Positions 1 to 8,036 of a stretch of 64,000 nucleotides of DNA are shown piece by piece; the stretch's first letter is position 1, and every line of letters starts with the position of its first letter. Position numbers and translations under genes: made by a program. Under the pieces are notes generated by a model. It was not told the origin of the DNA and made no database searches. It worked only from the letters and a program-made list of their open reading frames with translations. The stretch is taken from assembly GCF_001646665.1 (NCBI RefSeq), contig NZ_LWBU01000405.1:124001-188000 (forward strand), read 5' to 3'. This DNA is from Streptomyces noursei. GTDB lineage: Bacteria; Actinomycetota; Actinomycetes; Streptomycetales; Streptomycetaceae.

Positions 1-1
1 C

Positions 2-718
2 AAGTACGGCAAGGAGCACCTGGAGGGCCGCGGGGTCGAGGTCTACCTCTCGACGTCCATGGACTCCTGCGTCGACGGCCACGTGGTGCTGAAGAACGGC
101 CTCGAGGTCGACTCCAACACCATCGTCTGGACCGCCGGCGTCAAGCCGAACCCGGCGCTCGCCCGCTTCGGGCTGCCGCTGGGCCCGCGCGGCCACGTGG
201 ACTGTGACGCCACCCTCCAGGTGACCGGCACCGACTACATCTGGGCCGCCGGCGACAACGCCCAGGTCCCGGACATGGTCGGCCGCAAGGCCGGCAACCC
301 GAACGCCTGGTGCCCGCCGAACGCCCAGCACGCGCTGCGCCAGGCCAAGGTCCTCGGCGACAACGTGATCTCCGGCATGCGGGGCTTCCCGCAGAAGGAG
401 TACAGCCACGCCAACAAGGGTGCGGTCGCCGGTCTCGGCCTGCACAAGGGCGTCGCGATGATCGTCATGGGCAAGGTGAAGATCAAGCTCAAGGGCCGTC
501 TCGCCTGGTACATGCACCGCGGCTACCACGGCATGGCGATGCCGACCTGGAACCGCAAGATCCGCGTCTTCGCGGACTGGACGCTCGCGATGTTCCTCAA
601 GCGCGAGGTCGTCTCGCTCGGCGCCATCGAGTCGCCGCGCGAGGAGTTCTACGAGGCCGCCAAGCCGGCCCCGGCCGCGCCCGCGGCGTCGAAGCCGGAG
701 AAGGCCAAGGCCTCCTGA
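2..718 (+). CDS. NAD(P)/FAD-dependent oxidoreductase, type II NADH dehydrogenase-like (5' truncated)
   Basis: This is the C-terminal part (about 238 residues) of a flavoprotein whose start lies outside the window. Visible motifs are TIVWTAGVKPNPAL, typical of the end of the NADH-binding Rossmann domain of NDH-2 and related enzymes, and AAGDNAQVPD, the second FAD-binding Gly-Asp motif. They are followed by WCPPNAQHALRQAKVLGDNV, the conserved helix after that Asp. NDH-2 enzymes are peripheral membrane proteins that pass electrons from NADH to menaquinone without pumping protons. The tail after about residue 215 of the visible part is a Lys/Ala/Pro-rich low-complexity extension. The gene is followed at once by a strong hairpin, so it probably ends its transcript. 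The family call is firm. The exact substrate is inferred because the N-terminus is missing. Confidence 0.8.
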   Translation, partial: KYGKEHLEGRGVEVYLSTSMDSCVDGHVVLKNGLEVDSNTIVWTAGVKPNPALARFGLPLGPRGHVDCDATLQVTGTDYIWAAGDNAQVPDMVGRKAGNPNAWCPPNAQHALRQAKVLGDNVISGMRGFPQKEYSHANKGAVAGLGLHKGVAMIVMGKVKIKLKGRLAWYMHRGYHGMAMPTWNRKIRVFADWTLAMFLKREVVSLGAIESPREEFYEAAKPAPAAPAASKPEKAKAS

Positions 719-748
719 CCCGGGCACGTCCTCGAGGTCACCTCGTGG

Positions 749-784
749 AGGGGCCGCCTGCCATCCGTGGTGCAGGCGGCCCCT
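749..784 (+). terminator. Hairpin terminator after the flavoprotein gene
   Basis: A perfect 13-bp inverted repeat (arms 749-761 and 772-784, 10-nt loop) starts 31 nt after the stop codon and is followed by TT. A GC-rich stem with little or no U tract is the usual Streptomyces terminator form. Confidence 0.75.
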
Positions 785-971
785 TCCGCGTGCCCGGGCG
801 GCCGCGGGGCGGGGAGGCTCCGGCGGACTGACGGGGCGTCAGAGGACGCGTCGCGGGGGGACGGCGCGTTTTTTGCCGTGGCTTGCCCCGCCCCGGGACT
901 GCATCCACCGGCTCCCGGTGTTTTCGTGGTGCTGAGCCTTTCCGGTACTCCTCATAACGGAGGTGTGCACC

Positions 972-2300
972 ATGGCCGACACCGCGTCGCGGCTCACCGC
1001 GCTCGCCGAGGACCTGCTGGGCGTTCCGCTGCCGGTCGCGATCCGCGCCTGGGACGGCAGCGAGGCGGGGCCGCCGGGTGCGCCCGTCCTCGTCCTGCGC
1101 AGCCGCAGGGCGCTGCGGCGGCTGCTGTGGAAGCCGGGGGAGCTGGGGCTCGCCCGGGCGTGGGTCGCCGGGGAGCTCGACGTGGAGGGCGACCTGTACG
1201 ACGCCCTCGACCGGCTCGCCGGCCTCCTCTGGGAACGGGGCGGCGACGGTGCCGCGACGCCCGCGGCCCGTGCCGTGCGGGCCGCCCGTGCCGCGGGCGA
1301 CCCGCGGCTGCGGTCCGCCGCCCGCACCCTGCTCCGGCTCGCCGGCCCCCTCCCGCCGCCCCGCCCGCCCGCCGAGGAGGTCCGGCTCCGCACCGGCCCG
1401 CTGCACACCAAGCGGCGCGACAGGGCGGCCGTCAGCCACCACTACGACGTCGGCAACGACTTCTACGAGCTGGTCCTCGGGCCGTCCATGGTCTACTCGT
1501 GCGCCTACTGGACCGAGGACGGCACCCTCGAAGAGGCCCAGACCGCCAAGCTCGACCTCATCTGCCGCAAGCTCGCCCTGAGGGCGGGCGACCGGCTGCT
1601 CGACGTGGGCTGCGGCTGGGGCTCCCTCGCCGTCCACGCCGCCCGCGCGTACGGCGCCCGGGTCGTCGGCGTCACCCTCTCCACCGAGCAGGCCGCCTAC
1701 GCCCGCAAGCGGGTCGCCGACGAGGGCCTGACCGACCTGGTCGAGATCCGGGTCCAGGACTACCGGGACGTCAGGGACGGTCCGTACGACGCCGTTTCGT
1801 CGGTCGGGATGGCCGAGCACGTCGGCCGGGTCCGCTACCGCGAGTACGCCGACCACCTGCACGCCCTGCTCGGGCCCGGCGGCCGGCTCCTGAACCACCA
1901 GATCTCCCGCCGCCCCGAGAAGGACGAGGCCGCCTACCGGGTCGACGACTTCATCGACCGGTACGTCTTCCCCGACGGTGAGCTCGCGCCCCTCGGCCGC
2001 ACCGTCGGCACCCTGGAGGACGCCGGGTTCGAGGTGCGCGACGTCGAGGCCATCCGCGAGCACTACGCCCTCACCCTGCGGCGGTGGGTGGCCAACCTGG
2101 AGGACCACCGGGCCGAGGCCGAGCGGCTCACCTCCCCCGGCCGGGTCAGGGTGTGGCGCCTGTACATGGCCGCCTCCGCCGTCTCCTTCGAGCGCAACCG
2201 CATCGGCGTCAACCAGGTCCTCGCCGTGCGGACGCCCGACGACGGCGCCTCTGGCCTGCCGCTGCGGCCGAGGGTGTGGCACGAGCGCGGCGAAGGCTGA
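972..2300 (+). CDS. Cyclopropane-fatty-acyl-phospholipid synthase family SAM-dependent methyltransferase
   Basis: This 442-aa protein matches the CFA synthase / mycolic acid methyltransferase family, which transfers a methyl or methylene group from S-adenosylmethionine to the double bond of a membrane lipid acyl chain. The N-terminal third is the Ala/Arg-rich region typical of actinobacterial members. The catalytic domain begins with AVSHHYDVGNDFYELVLGPSMVYSCAYW. The SAM-binding glycine loop is LLDVGCGWGSLAVHAA, and the EHVG motif follows (VGMAEHVGRVRY). I chose ATG 972 because GGAGG at 959-963 lies 8 nt upstream; an in-frame GTG at 963 overlaps that ribosome-binding site and is unlikely. A convergent hairpin follows the stop. 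The gene has its own promoter region (785-960), where no clear -35/-10 pair was recognised. Confidence 0.85.
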   Translation: MADTASRLTALAEDLLGVPLPVAIRAWDGSEAGPPGAPVLVLRSRRALRRLLWKPGELGLARAWVAGELDVEGDLYDALDRLAGLLWERGGDGAATPAARAVRAARAAGDPRLRSAARTLLRLAGPLPPPRPPAEEVRLRTGPLHTKRRDRAAVSHHYDVGNDFYELVLGPSMVYSCAYWTEDGTLEEAQTAKLDLICRKLALRAGDRLLDVGCGWGSLAVHAARAYGARVVGVTLSTEQAAYARKRVADEGLTDLVEIRVQDYRDVRDGPYDAVSSVGMAEHVGRVRYREYADHLHALLGPGGRLLNHQISRRPEKDEAAYRVDDFIDRYVFPDGELAPLGRTVGTLEDAGFEVRDVEAIREHYALTLRRWVANLEDHRAEAERLTSPGRVRVWRLYMAASAVSFERNRIGVNQVLAVRTPDDGASGLPLRPRVWHERGEG

Positions 2301-2307
2301 CACGACG

Positions 2308-2340
2308 GGGCCGGGCTCCCGGTGTACGGGAACCCGGCCC
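2308..2340. terminator. Bidirectional terminator between convergent genes
   Basis: A 14-bp stem with one mismatch (arms 2308-2321 and 2327-2340, 5-nt loop) sits between the ends of the methyltransferase gene and the ABC permease gene. Its symmetry suits termination from both sides. Confidence 0.75.
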
Positions 2341-2358
2341 TGTCGCTTCCGTGGGGGG

Positions 2359-4887
2359 CTACTCGGCCTTGATGGCGTTCAGCATGTTCAGCCGCGCCGC
2401 GCTGCGCGCCGGCCACATCGCGGCCAGGACGCCCACCAGGGCGGCGAGCACCAGGAAGATCCCGATCCGGTCCCAGGGGATGACCAGCGCGTAGCCGGGC
2501 AGCTCCGACTTGATGGTCTGGCCGATCGCCCAGCCCAGGAACGAGCCGAGGCCGATGCCGACCACCGCGCCGAAGACCGAGATGACCACGGCCTCCAGCC
2601 GCACCATCCGCTTCACCCGGCGCCGGTCCAGGCCGATCGCCCGCAGCATGCCGATCTCCTGCTGCCGCTCGAAGACCGACATCGCCAGGGTGTTGACGAC
2701 ACCGAGCACCGCGATGATCAGGGCCATCGCCAGCAGGCCGTACATGATGTTCAACATCATGTTGATCATGCCGCCGAACTCGTCGCGGATGTCCTGCTTG
2801 TCCATGACGTTGATCGCCGGGTTGTCGCCCAGGGCGTCGACCAGCGCCTTCTCGTTGGCCGCGGTCTGGCCGCCGTCCATGGTCACGAAGATCTGCGGGA
2901 TGAACGGCTTCGCCTGGTGCGGGGCGACCACCTCGGTGTCCACCAGCACCGGCGAGAGGAACTCGGTGTCCTTGTAGACCGCGCCGACCGTCAGCGAGCC
3001 CTTCTTCTCGTCACCGAAGACGACCGGCAGGGTGTCCCCGACCTTCCAGCCCTGCTTGTCGGCGGTCTTCTCGGCGACGGCGATCCGCCCCTTGCCGAGC
3101 GTGTCCAGGGAGCCGTTGACCACCTCGACCTTGAGGACCCGCTCGATGTCGCCGGGCGTGATGGCCGAGGCGGAGACGTACTCGCCCTTGAGCTGGAAAT
3201 AGGCGGCCTGCTGCGGCGAGACCGCCGCGACGCCCGGGGCCTTCTCCAGCGCGGTCAGCGCGGACTTGTCGAGGTCGCCGCCGCTGGCCATGACGACCAT
3301 GTAGTCGGCCTTGATCTGGTCGGTGGTCATCTTGTCCAGCGCCGTGCCGACCGTGACGCCCAGCACCGACAGGCCGGTGACCAGCGTCAGGCCGATGGCC
3401 AGCGCGGAGGCGGTGGCGCCGGTGCGGCGCGGGTTGCGGACCGCGTTCTGGGCGGCCAGCTTGCCGGAGACCCCGAAGGCACGGACGATCAGTGGCCGCA
3501 CCAGGGCGATGACCGGGCGGGACAGCAGCGGGATCAGCACGATCACGCCGACCAGGGCCAGGAACGCGCCGCCGGCGATGGTCCACCGGCCGTCGGAGCC
3601 GGCCGCGGCACCGGCCACGATCAGCGCGGCGCCGGCGGCGGTGAGGAAGCCGCCGATGGAGTTGCGGACCACCAGGGACTTGGTCGTGGCGATCGCGTGG
3701 ACGCTGCTCATCGCGGCGACCGGCGGGATCTTCGCGGCGCGGCGGCCGGGCAGCCAGGCGGCGAACATCGTGATCAGGACGCCGACGCCCAGGGCGGCCA
3801 GCAGCGGGGTCGTGCCGATGACGAGCGACCCCTCGGGGACCTTCATGCCGAACGCCGCCATGCCGGAGCGCAGGCCGGCCGCCAGGCCGATGCCGAGGGC
3901 GAAGCCGACCACGGAGGCGATCAGGCCGACCACACCGGCCTCGGCGAGCACCGAGCGGGTGATCTGCTTGCGGGAGGCGCCGACGGCGCGCATCAGCGCG
4001 AGTTCCTTGGTGCGCTGGGCGACCAGCATGGTGAAGGTGTTGGAGATCAGGAAGACGCCGACGAAGAGCGCGATGCCGGCGAAGCCCAGCAGCATCTGGT
4101 TGAGGCCGCTCATCGCCTCCTCGATCGACTTCGCCTGCTCGTCGGCGAGGGCGGCACCGGTCTGGGCCTGGGCGCTCTCCGGGATCAGCGGCTTCACCGC
4201 GGCCAGGATCCGGGTGTCGTCGGCGCCGGGCGCGGCGGTGACGGTCACGTTCGTGTAGTACCCGGGCTTCAGGTACAGCGCCTGGGCGACGGAGGTGTCG
4301 AACAGCACCAGGCTGCCGCCCGCGCTGACGGCGCCGTCGTCGGTGGTGAAGACACCGGCCAGGGTGAACTCCCGGACCGGCCCGTTGGTGGCGACGCGGA
4401 CCTTCTCGCCGACCTCGTACCGGCCCTTGGCGGCGGTGTCCTTGTCGAGGGCGATCTGGTCGTCCCGCACCGGGCCTGAGCCCTCGGTGAAGACGTAGGC
4501 CGGGTCCTTGCCGTCCTTGCCGGGCGCGAAGTTGGCGCCCTTGTTGGACCAGCCGACGCCGATCAGCTTGCCGTCGGGGTCGGCGACCCCGGCGAAGCCG
4601 TCCACCCGTCCGGTGACGGAGGCGACCCCGTCCAGCTTCCCGATCCTGTCGACGGTCCGCTGGGAGAGGCCGGGCTCCTGCTCGGCGTCGTCGGCGTCGG
4701 CGTAGGAGGTGACGGCGACCGCGACGTTGTCGTAGCTCTTGGCCGACTGGTTGCGGAAGGCGCTGGACAGGGTGTCGGTGAAGACCAGGGTGCCGGAGAC
4801 GAACGCGACGCCGAGCATGACGGCGAGCACGGTCATCAGCAGCCTGGCCTTGTGCGCGAGCACATTGCGCAAGGCGGTACGGAACAT
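2359..4887 (-). CDS. ABC transporter permease, MacB/FtsX type with duplicated core
   Basis: This 842-aa integral membrane protein belongs to the FtsX/MacB permease superfamily. It starts with a short cytoplasmic stretch and a membrane segment (LLMTVLAVMLGVAFVSGTLV, about residues 16-35). A large extracytoplasmic domain with the MacB periplasmic-core look follows, then three membrane segments (about 265-390). The pattern then repeats: a membrane segment near 425-460, a second RNPRRTGATASALAIG start near 485, a second extracellular domain, and a final FtsX block (about 710-830) ending LNMLNAIKAE. Such proteins work by mechanotransmission or export of lipids, peptides or drugs rather than classical import. 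The partner ATPase lies 102 nt upstream on the same strand. The substrate is unknown. The start is ATG 4887 at MFRTALRNVLAHKARLL, the canonical N-terminus of this family. Confidence 0.9.
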   Translation of the reverse strand: MFRTALRNVLAHKARLLMTVLAVMLGVAFVSGTLVFTDTLSSAFRNQSAKSYDNVAVAVTSYADADDAEQEPGLSQRTVDRIGKLDGVASVTGRVDGFAGVADPDGKLIGVGWSNKGANFAPGKDGKDPAYVFTEGSGPVRDDQIALDKDTAAKGRYEVGEKVRVATNGPVREFTLAGVFTTDDGAVSAGGSLVLFDTSVAQALYLKPGYYTNVTVTAAPGADDTRILAAVKPLIPESAQAQTGAALADEQAKSIEEAMSGLNQMLLGFAGIALFVGVFLISNTFTMLVAQRTKELALMRAVGASRKQITRSVLAEAGVVGLIASVVGFALGIGLAAGLRSGMAAFGMKVPEGSLVIGTTPLLAALGVGVLITMFAAWLPGRRAAKIPPVAAMSSVHAIATTKSLVVRNSIGGFLTAAGAALIVAGAAAGSDGRWTIAGGAFLALVGVIVLIPLLSRPVIALVRPLIVRAFGVSGKLAAQNAVRNPRRTGATASALAIGLTLVTGLSVLGVTVGTALDKMTTDQIKADYMVVMASGGDLDKSALTALEKAPGVAAVSPQQAAYFQLKGEYVSASAITPGDIERVLKVEVVNGSLDTLGKGRIAVAEKTADKQGWKVGDTLPVVFGDEKKGSLTVGAVYKDTEFLSPVLVDTEVVAPHQAKPFIPQIFVTMDGGQTAANEKALVDALGDNPAINVMDKQDIRDEFGGMINMMLNIMYGLLAMALIIAVLGVVNTLAMSVFERQQEIGMLRAIGLDRRRVKRMVRLEAVVISVFGAVVGIGLGSFLGWAIGQTIKSELPGYALVIPWDRIGIFLVLAALVGVLAAMWPARSAARLNMLNAIKAE

Positions 4888-4989
4888 GAGGTGTGAGTCC
4901 TGGGGTGAAGAGGGATCGGCGGGGGCCGGAGCGCGTCCGGGTCGGGCCGGGGAGTCCGGGTCGGGCCGGGGCGGCCGCCCCGGCGGGCG

Positions 4990-5760
4990 TCAGCTCGTGC
5001 GGCCCTTGGCGTCGAACTCCTTCATGCGGTCGAGCACGCCGTCCGCCGTCGGGCGCAGCATCTCGTCGACGATGCGGCCGTCCGCCAGGAAGATCACCCG
5101 GTCGGCGTAGGAGGCGGCCACCGGGTCGTGGGTGACCATGACGACGGTCTGGCCCAGTTCGCGCACGGAATTGCGCAGGAAGCCCAGCACCTCGGCGCCG
5201 GAGCGGGAGTCGAGGTTCCCGGTGGGCTCGTCACCGAAGATGATCTCGGGCCGGGAGGCCAGCGCGCGGGCCACGGCGACGCGCTGCTGCTGGCCGCCGG
5301 AGAGCTGCGCGGGCCGGTGGCCCAGCCGGCCGGACAGGCCCACCATGTCGATGACCCTGCGCACCCACTCCTTGTCGGGCTTGCGGCCCGCGATGTCCAT
5401 GGGGAGGGTGATGTTCTCCTGGGCGGTCAGCGTGGGGAGCAGGTTGAACGCCTGGAATATGAACCCGATCTTGTCCCGCCGCAGCTGGGTGAGCTGCTTG
5501 TCCTTGAGGGAGCCCAGCTCGGTGTCGCCGATGCGGACCGAACCGCCGCTGAAGGTGTCGAGCCCGGCGACGCAGTGCATCAGCGTCGACTTGCCGGAGC
5601 CCGAGGGGCCCATGATCGCCGTGAACTCTCCCTGGTGGAAGTCCACGGTGACCTGGTCGAGGGCGACCACCTGGGTCTCGCCCTGTCCGTAGACCTTGGA
5701 CAGATCCATGGCGCGAGCGGCTACCGCGGTGGAGCGGTAAGCGGTGGGGGTGGTGGTCAC
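4990..5760 (-). CDS. ABC transporter ATP-binding protein, LolD/MacB type
   Basis: This 256-aa nucleotide-binding subunit has all core motifs: Walker A GPSGSGKST, Q-loop FQAFNLLPTLTAQENI, signature LSGGQQQRVAVARAL, Walker B IIFGDEPTGNLD and the H-loop VTHD. The FQ.FNLLP and PTGNLD wording is typical of ATPases paired with FtsX/MacB-like permeases. The gene is first in a two-gene minus-strand unit with the duplicated permease downstream. A short N-terminal extension (MTTTPTAYRSTAVAARAMDLSK) precedes the ABC core. An inverted repeat at 5928-5944, about 170 nt upstream of the start, is a possible control site. Confidence 0.93.
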   Translation of the reverse strand: MTTTPTAYRSTAVAARAMDLSKVYGQGETQVVALDQVTVDFHQGEFTAIMGPSGSGKSTLMHCVAGLDTFSGGSVRIGDTELGSLKDKQLTQLRRDKIGFIFQAFNLLPTLTAQENITLPMDIAGRKPDKEWVRRVIDMVGLSGRLGHRPAQLSGGQQQRVAVARALASRPEIIFGDEPTGNLDSRSGAEVLGFLRNSVRELGQTVVMVTHDPVAASYADRVIFLADGRIVDEMLRPTADGVLDRMKEFDAKGRTS

Positions 5761-6142
5761 GAGGGGGCTCCTGTCGAGGACTGTTCTTCGAGGACCCCTC
5801 CATCGTCACGGCCCGCCACCCCGCCGGGCGTCCCTCCGGGTGCCCGTTCCCGGGGCCGCCTGGAGTCGGACCGGGAGGCCTCCGGCTCCTCCTGAGGTAT
5901 GACGGGACCCCTGACTCCCGCCCCGGGGTCACCGACCGGGTGACACGGGGCAGCGACTTTCCGTCATTCCTTTGCGTACGTTTTTGCGGCTGCGACCCCC
6001 GGCAGTCTGCCGGGGAACACCGCCCACCAGCACTGACGCACCCTCAGACGTCAATAAAATAAGACAACATCGGGCCACCGTTCCGCTGTTCGGGGGACGC
6101 GCCCCGATAGGCTCATGTGCCAACGCGGAGCCGCGGGGTAAC
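5761..6142. other. Intergenic region upstream of the ABC operon and of bldA
   Basis: No gene is seen here. The region holds the dyad GTCACC-N5-GGTGAC (5928-5944) and, on the tRNA side, an unusually AT-rich patch (about 6045-6070, including a TCAATAAAATAAGA run). Just before the tRNA there is a CGGGG-N6-CCCCG dyad and a TAGGCT hexamer (6108-6113) that could be a -10 box about 30 nt upstream of the mature 5' end. Promoter assignment is by eye only. Confidence 0.4.
5928..5944. promoter_or_regulatory. Candidate operator dyad upstream of the ABC exporter
   Basis: GTCACC-GACCG-GGTGAC is a perfect 6-bp inverted repeat with a 5-nt spacer in the upstream region of the ATPase gene. No regulator gene adjoins it, so the binding protein is unknown. 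Confidence 0.35.
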
Positions 6143-6224
6143 GCCCGGATGGTGGAATGCAGACACGGCGAGCTTAAACCTCGCTGGCCTTCGGGCCGTA
6201 CCGGTTCGAGTCCGGTTCCGGGCA
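6143..6224 (+). tRNA. bldA: tRNA-Leu(UAA), the Streptomyces bldA tRNA
   Basis: The sequence folds as a class II leucine tRNA. The acceptor is GCCCGGA (6143-6149) with TCCGGGC (6217-6223) and discriminator A at 6224. The anticodon stem is GCGAG/CTCGC (6168-6172, 6180-6184), and the 7-nt loop CTTAAAC puts anticodon TAA at 6175-6177. A long variable arm carries a GGCC-TTCG-GGCC hairpin, and the T arm is ACCGG-TTCGAGT-CCGGT. CCA is not encoded. In Streptomyces the only tRNA reading UUA is bldA, which controls development and antibiotic production through rare TTA codons in regulatory genes. The anticodon assignment is read directly; the biological role is established for the genus. I noticed no in-frame TTA codon in the called genes of this window. 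Confidence 0.95.
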
Positions 6225-6246
6225 CTCCCGACCCCCATCACGGGAG
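6225..6246 (+). terminator. Short hairpin just 3' of bldA
   Basis: CTCCCG (6225-6230) pairs with CGGGAG (6241-6246) across a 10-nt loop directly after the tRNA discriminator base. It could stop transcription or guide 3' processing. It is short, so the call is tentative. Confidence 0.45.
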
Positions 6247-6396
6247 CGGTCCCACAAAAAACCGGACGACCGGCAGGATTCAGCCACGGACCAGTGTGAC
6301 AGGAGGGAAAGATCCTCCCCGAGCACTAGGGTGTTTCTTTTGCTTGCCCATTACTCTTGTTCTCAAGGCCGCGCACGGCGGCCATGGAGGAGTGAG

Positions 6397-7275
6397 ATGA
6401 GGAGCAGCAACCCGGTCTTCTCGCGACGGGGGTTCAGCCGCGACAACGGCTATGCGGGCTTCAACGCGCAGCAGCCGCAGGCCGGGGGCCCCGCCGCTGG
6501 AACCACCCCGTACGCGACGAACCCGTACGCGACCAACCCGTACGCGCAGGACGCACAGCTCGGCGCGCCCACGCAGGCCCCGGTGCGCGCGGGCGCGATG
6601 ACCATCGACGACGTGGTGTCCCGCACCGCGATGACGCTCGGCACGGTCTTCGTCACCGCCGCGCTCGCCTGGTTCCTGCTGCCGGTCGACCCCGAGAACC
6701 TCAACAAGTCGTACGGCATCGGCATCGGCGCGGCCCTCGTGGCCTTCGTCTTCGCCATGATCCAGAGCTTCAAGCGCAAGGCGTCCCCGGCGCTGATCCT
6801 GCTGTACGCGGCGTTCGAGGGCGTCTTCCTCGGCGTGATCTCCAACGCCGTCTCGACGTACGTCTCTCCCGGCGTCGTCCCGCAGGCGGTGCTGGGCACC
6901 ATGGCGGTCTTCGCCGGCGTGCTGATCGCCTACAAGATGCGCTGGATCCGCGTCACCCGCCGTTTCTACGGCTTCGTGATGGCGGCCGCCCTGGGCTTCA
7001 TCCTGCTGATGGCGGTGAACGCGCTGTTCGCCCTGTTCGGCGGCGGTGACGGCCTCGGCTTCCGCAGCGGTGGCCTCGGCATCCTGTTCGGTGTCATCGG
7101 CATCATCCTCGGCGCGTGCTTCCTGGCCCTGGACTTCAAGCAGGTCGAGGACGGCATCGCCTACGGCGCTCCGCGCGAGGAGTCGTGGCTGGCGGCCTTC
7201 GGTCTCACCATGACGCTGGTGTGGATCTACCTGGAGTTCCTGCGGCTGCTGTCGATCCTCCAGGGCGACGACTGA
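6397..7275 (+). CDS. Bax inhibitor-1 / YccA family multi-pass membrane protein
   Basis: This 292-aa protein has a Gln/Pro/Asn/Tyr-rich N-terminal tail of about 75 residues with repeated NPYAT units (TTPYATNPYATNPYAQDAQ). About seven hydrophobic segments follow: TAMTLGTVFVTAALAWFLL, GIGIGAALVAFVFAMIQSF, ALILLYAAFEGVFLGVI, AVLGTMAVFAGVLIAYKM, GFVMAAALGFILLMAV, GILFGVIGIILGACFLALDF and a C-terminal segment. The last pair with Asp (LDFKQVEDG) and the terminal LEFLRLLSIL are hallmarks of the BI-1 family, whose bacterial members behave as pH-sensitive calcium-leak channels. ATG 6397 is chosen because GGAGG lies at 6386-6390; upstream in-frame codons give an implausible leader. The gene is monocistronic and closed by a strong terminator. 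The role in this organism is unknown. Confidence 0.9.
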   Translation: MRSSNPVFSRRGFSRDNGYAGFNAQQPQAGGPAAGTTPYATNPYATNPYAQDAQLGAPTQAPVRAGAMTIDDVVSRTAMTLGTVFVTAALAWFLLPVDPENLNKSYGIGIGAALVAFVFAMIQSFKRKASPALILLYAAFEGVFLGVISNAVSTYVSPGVVPQAVLGTMAVFAGVLIAYKMRWIRVTRRFYGFVMAAALGFILLMAVNALFALFGGGDGLGFRSGGLGILFGVIGIILGACFLALDFKQVEDGIAYGAPREESWLAAFGLTMTLVWIYLEFLRLLSILQGDD

Positions 7276-7317
7276 CGCGTCGGCCGCCCGGGCGCGAGCC
7301 CACGGCCGTGAGCGTAC

Positions 7318-7353
7318 GAAGGGCCCGTCCGGCGACCGCCGGACGGGCCCTTC
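7318..7353. terminator. Strong hairpin terminator between convergent genes
   Basis: A near-perfect palindrome runs from GAA at 7318 to TTC at 7353, with 14-bp arms at 7321-7334 and 7337-7350 and almost no loop. It lies between the BI-1 gene and the small minus-strand gene. Confidence 0.85.
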
Positions 7354-7373
7354 GGCGTGGCCCGCCGGTGCGG

Positions 7374-7604
7374 TCAGAGCAGCTTGCGGGCGGCCCGCCG
7401 CAGGTCGTACTCGTGGATGATCGCCTTGGCGTGTCCGTAGCTGAGGTCGTGCTCGCCCCGGAGCCAGCTGACCTTCTCCTCGAAGCGGAGGAGGGAGGGG
7501 CCTTCCTCGACGGTGCGGAGCCACTCGGACACTTGCCGGCCCGTGCAGTGGGGAATGCGGGAGAGCAGGTTGCGATGGGTCTCTTCGGAGAAGACTTGGG
7601 ACAT
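7374..7604 (-). CDS. Small DUF4287-type protein
   Basis: This 76-aa soluble, charged, mainly helical protein contains the run DLSYGHAKAIIHEYDLRR at its C-terminus. That resembles the conserved 'GHG.A.ai' core of small DUF4287 proteins common in actinomycetes. No catalytic motif or membrane segment is seen. The gene faces the BI-1 gene across a terminator and is divergent from the gene starting at 7704. The family name is from memory of the motif, so the call is moderate and the function is unknown. Confidence 0.65.
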   Translation of the reverse strand: MSQVFSEETHRNLLSRIPHCTGRQVSEWLRTVEEGPSLLRFEEKVSWLRGEHDLSYGHAKAIIHEYDLRRAARKLL

Positions 7605-7691
7605 CGGCGCCTCCGGACGCTTTGCGCGTGTGCTGCTTCACGTCACCGTGCCTGAGCGTTCGCCCGTTGGCAACAGTCCCGCCCCGGCGCA

Positions 7692-7697
7692 TAGGGT
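7692..7697 (+). promoter_or_regulatory. -10-like hexamer of a probable leaderless transcript
   Basis: TAGGGT ends exactly 6 nt before the GTG start at 7704. A TTGGCA (-35-like) lies at 7667-7672 with a 19-nt spacer. No ribosome-binding site fits between, which is the expected layout for leaderless mRNA. Confidence 0.5.
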
Positions 7698-7703
7698 CGC
7701 GGC

Positions 7704-8036
7704 GTGCTCGATACGACAGAACTGACCGCCGCCGTCGACCGCCTCGCCGACCGGCTGCGGGCCGCGCCGCAGAGCCGGCTGCAACGGGGTGCGGCGGCCG
7801 CGGGACTGGCCCTGGCCAGGGACTTGGCGGTGCGGGCGCAGCGCCTGGAGGCCCCGGACGCGCCGCCGCGGACCATGCCGGACGCCGGGGTGTTCTCGGT
7901 CGCGGACCAGCTGATGGTGGCCGGCAACGATTTGGCGGAGATCCTGCGGACGGCCCCGGCCGGCTCCCTGCCGGAGCGGGAACTGGACGAGGCCGTGGCG
8001 GCGGTGCGGCGGGCGGCGGCTACAGCGACGCTATGA
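7704..8036 (+). CDS. Small helical protein of unknown function
   Basis: This 110-aa, Ala/Leu/Arg-rich protein has no recognised domain and no signal or membrane segment. It is predicted by eye to be almost entirely helical (TAAVDRLADRLRAAPQSRLQRGAAAAGLALARDLAVRAQRLE). The GTG start is supported by the TANNNT hexamer 6 nt upstream. Its 3' end overlaps the convergent minus-strand gene by 17 bp (stops at 8034-8036 and 8020-8022), so the two transcripts are antisense at their ends. I cannot assign a function. Confidence 0.6.
   Translation: MLDTTELTAAVDRLADRLRAAPQSRLQRGAAAAGLALARDLAVRAQRLEAPDAPPRTMPDAGVFSVADQLMVAGNDLAEILRTAPAGSLPERELDEAVAAVRRAAATATL

Noticed and set aside
738..2303. A 521-codon minus-strand frame opposite the methyltransferase gene
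   Set aside because: Its translation is Gly/Val/Asp-rich low complexity and it covers a gene with clear SAM-binding motifs on the other strand.
2359..4479. Very long open frames on the plus strand across the ABC permease gene
   Set aside because: They are GC-bias shadows of the minus-strand permease; their translations are rich in Arg, Ala, Gly and Asp/Gln and lack any domain.
6384..6395. A three-codon ORF (ATG GAG GAG TGA) just before the Bax-inhibitor-1 start
   Set aside because: It consists of the ribosome-binding site itself and is best explained as chance overlap of GGAGGAG with an ATG.
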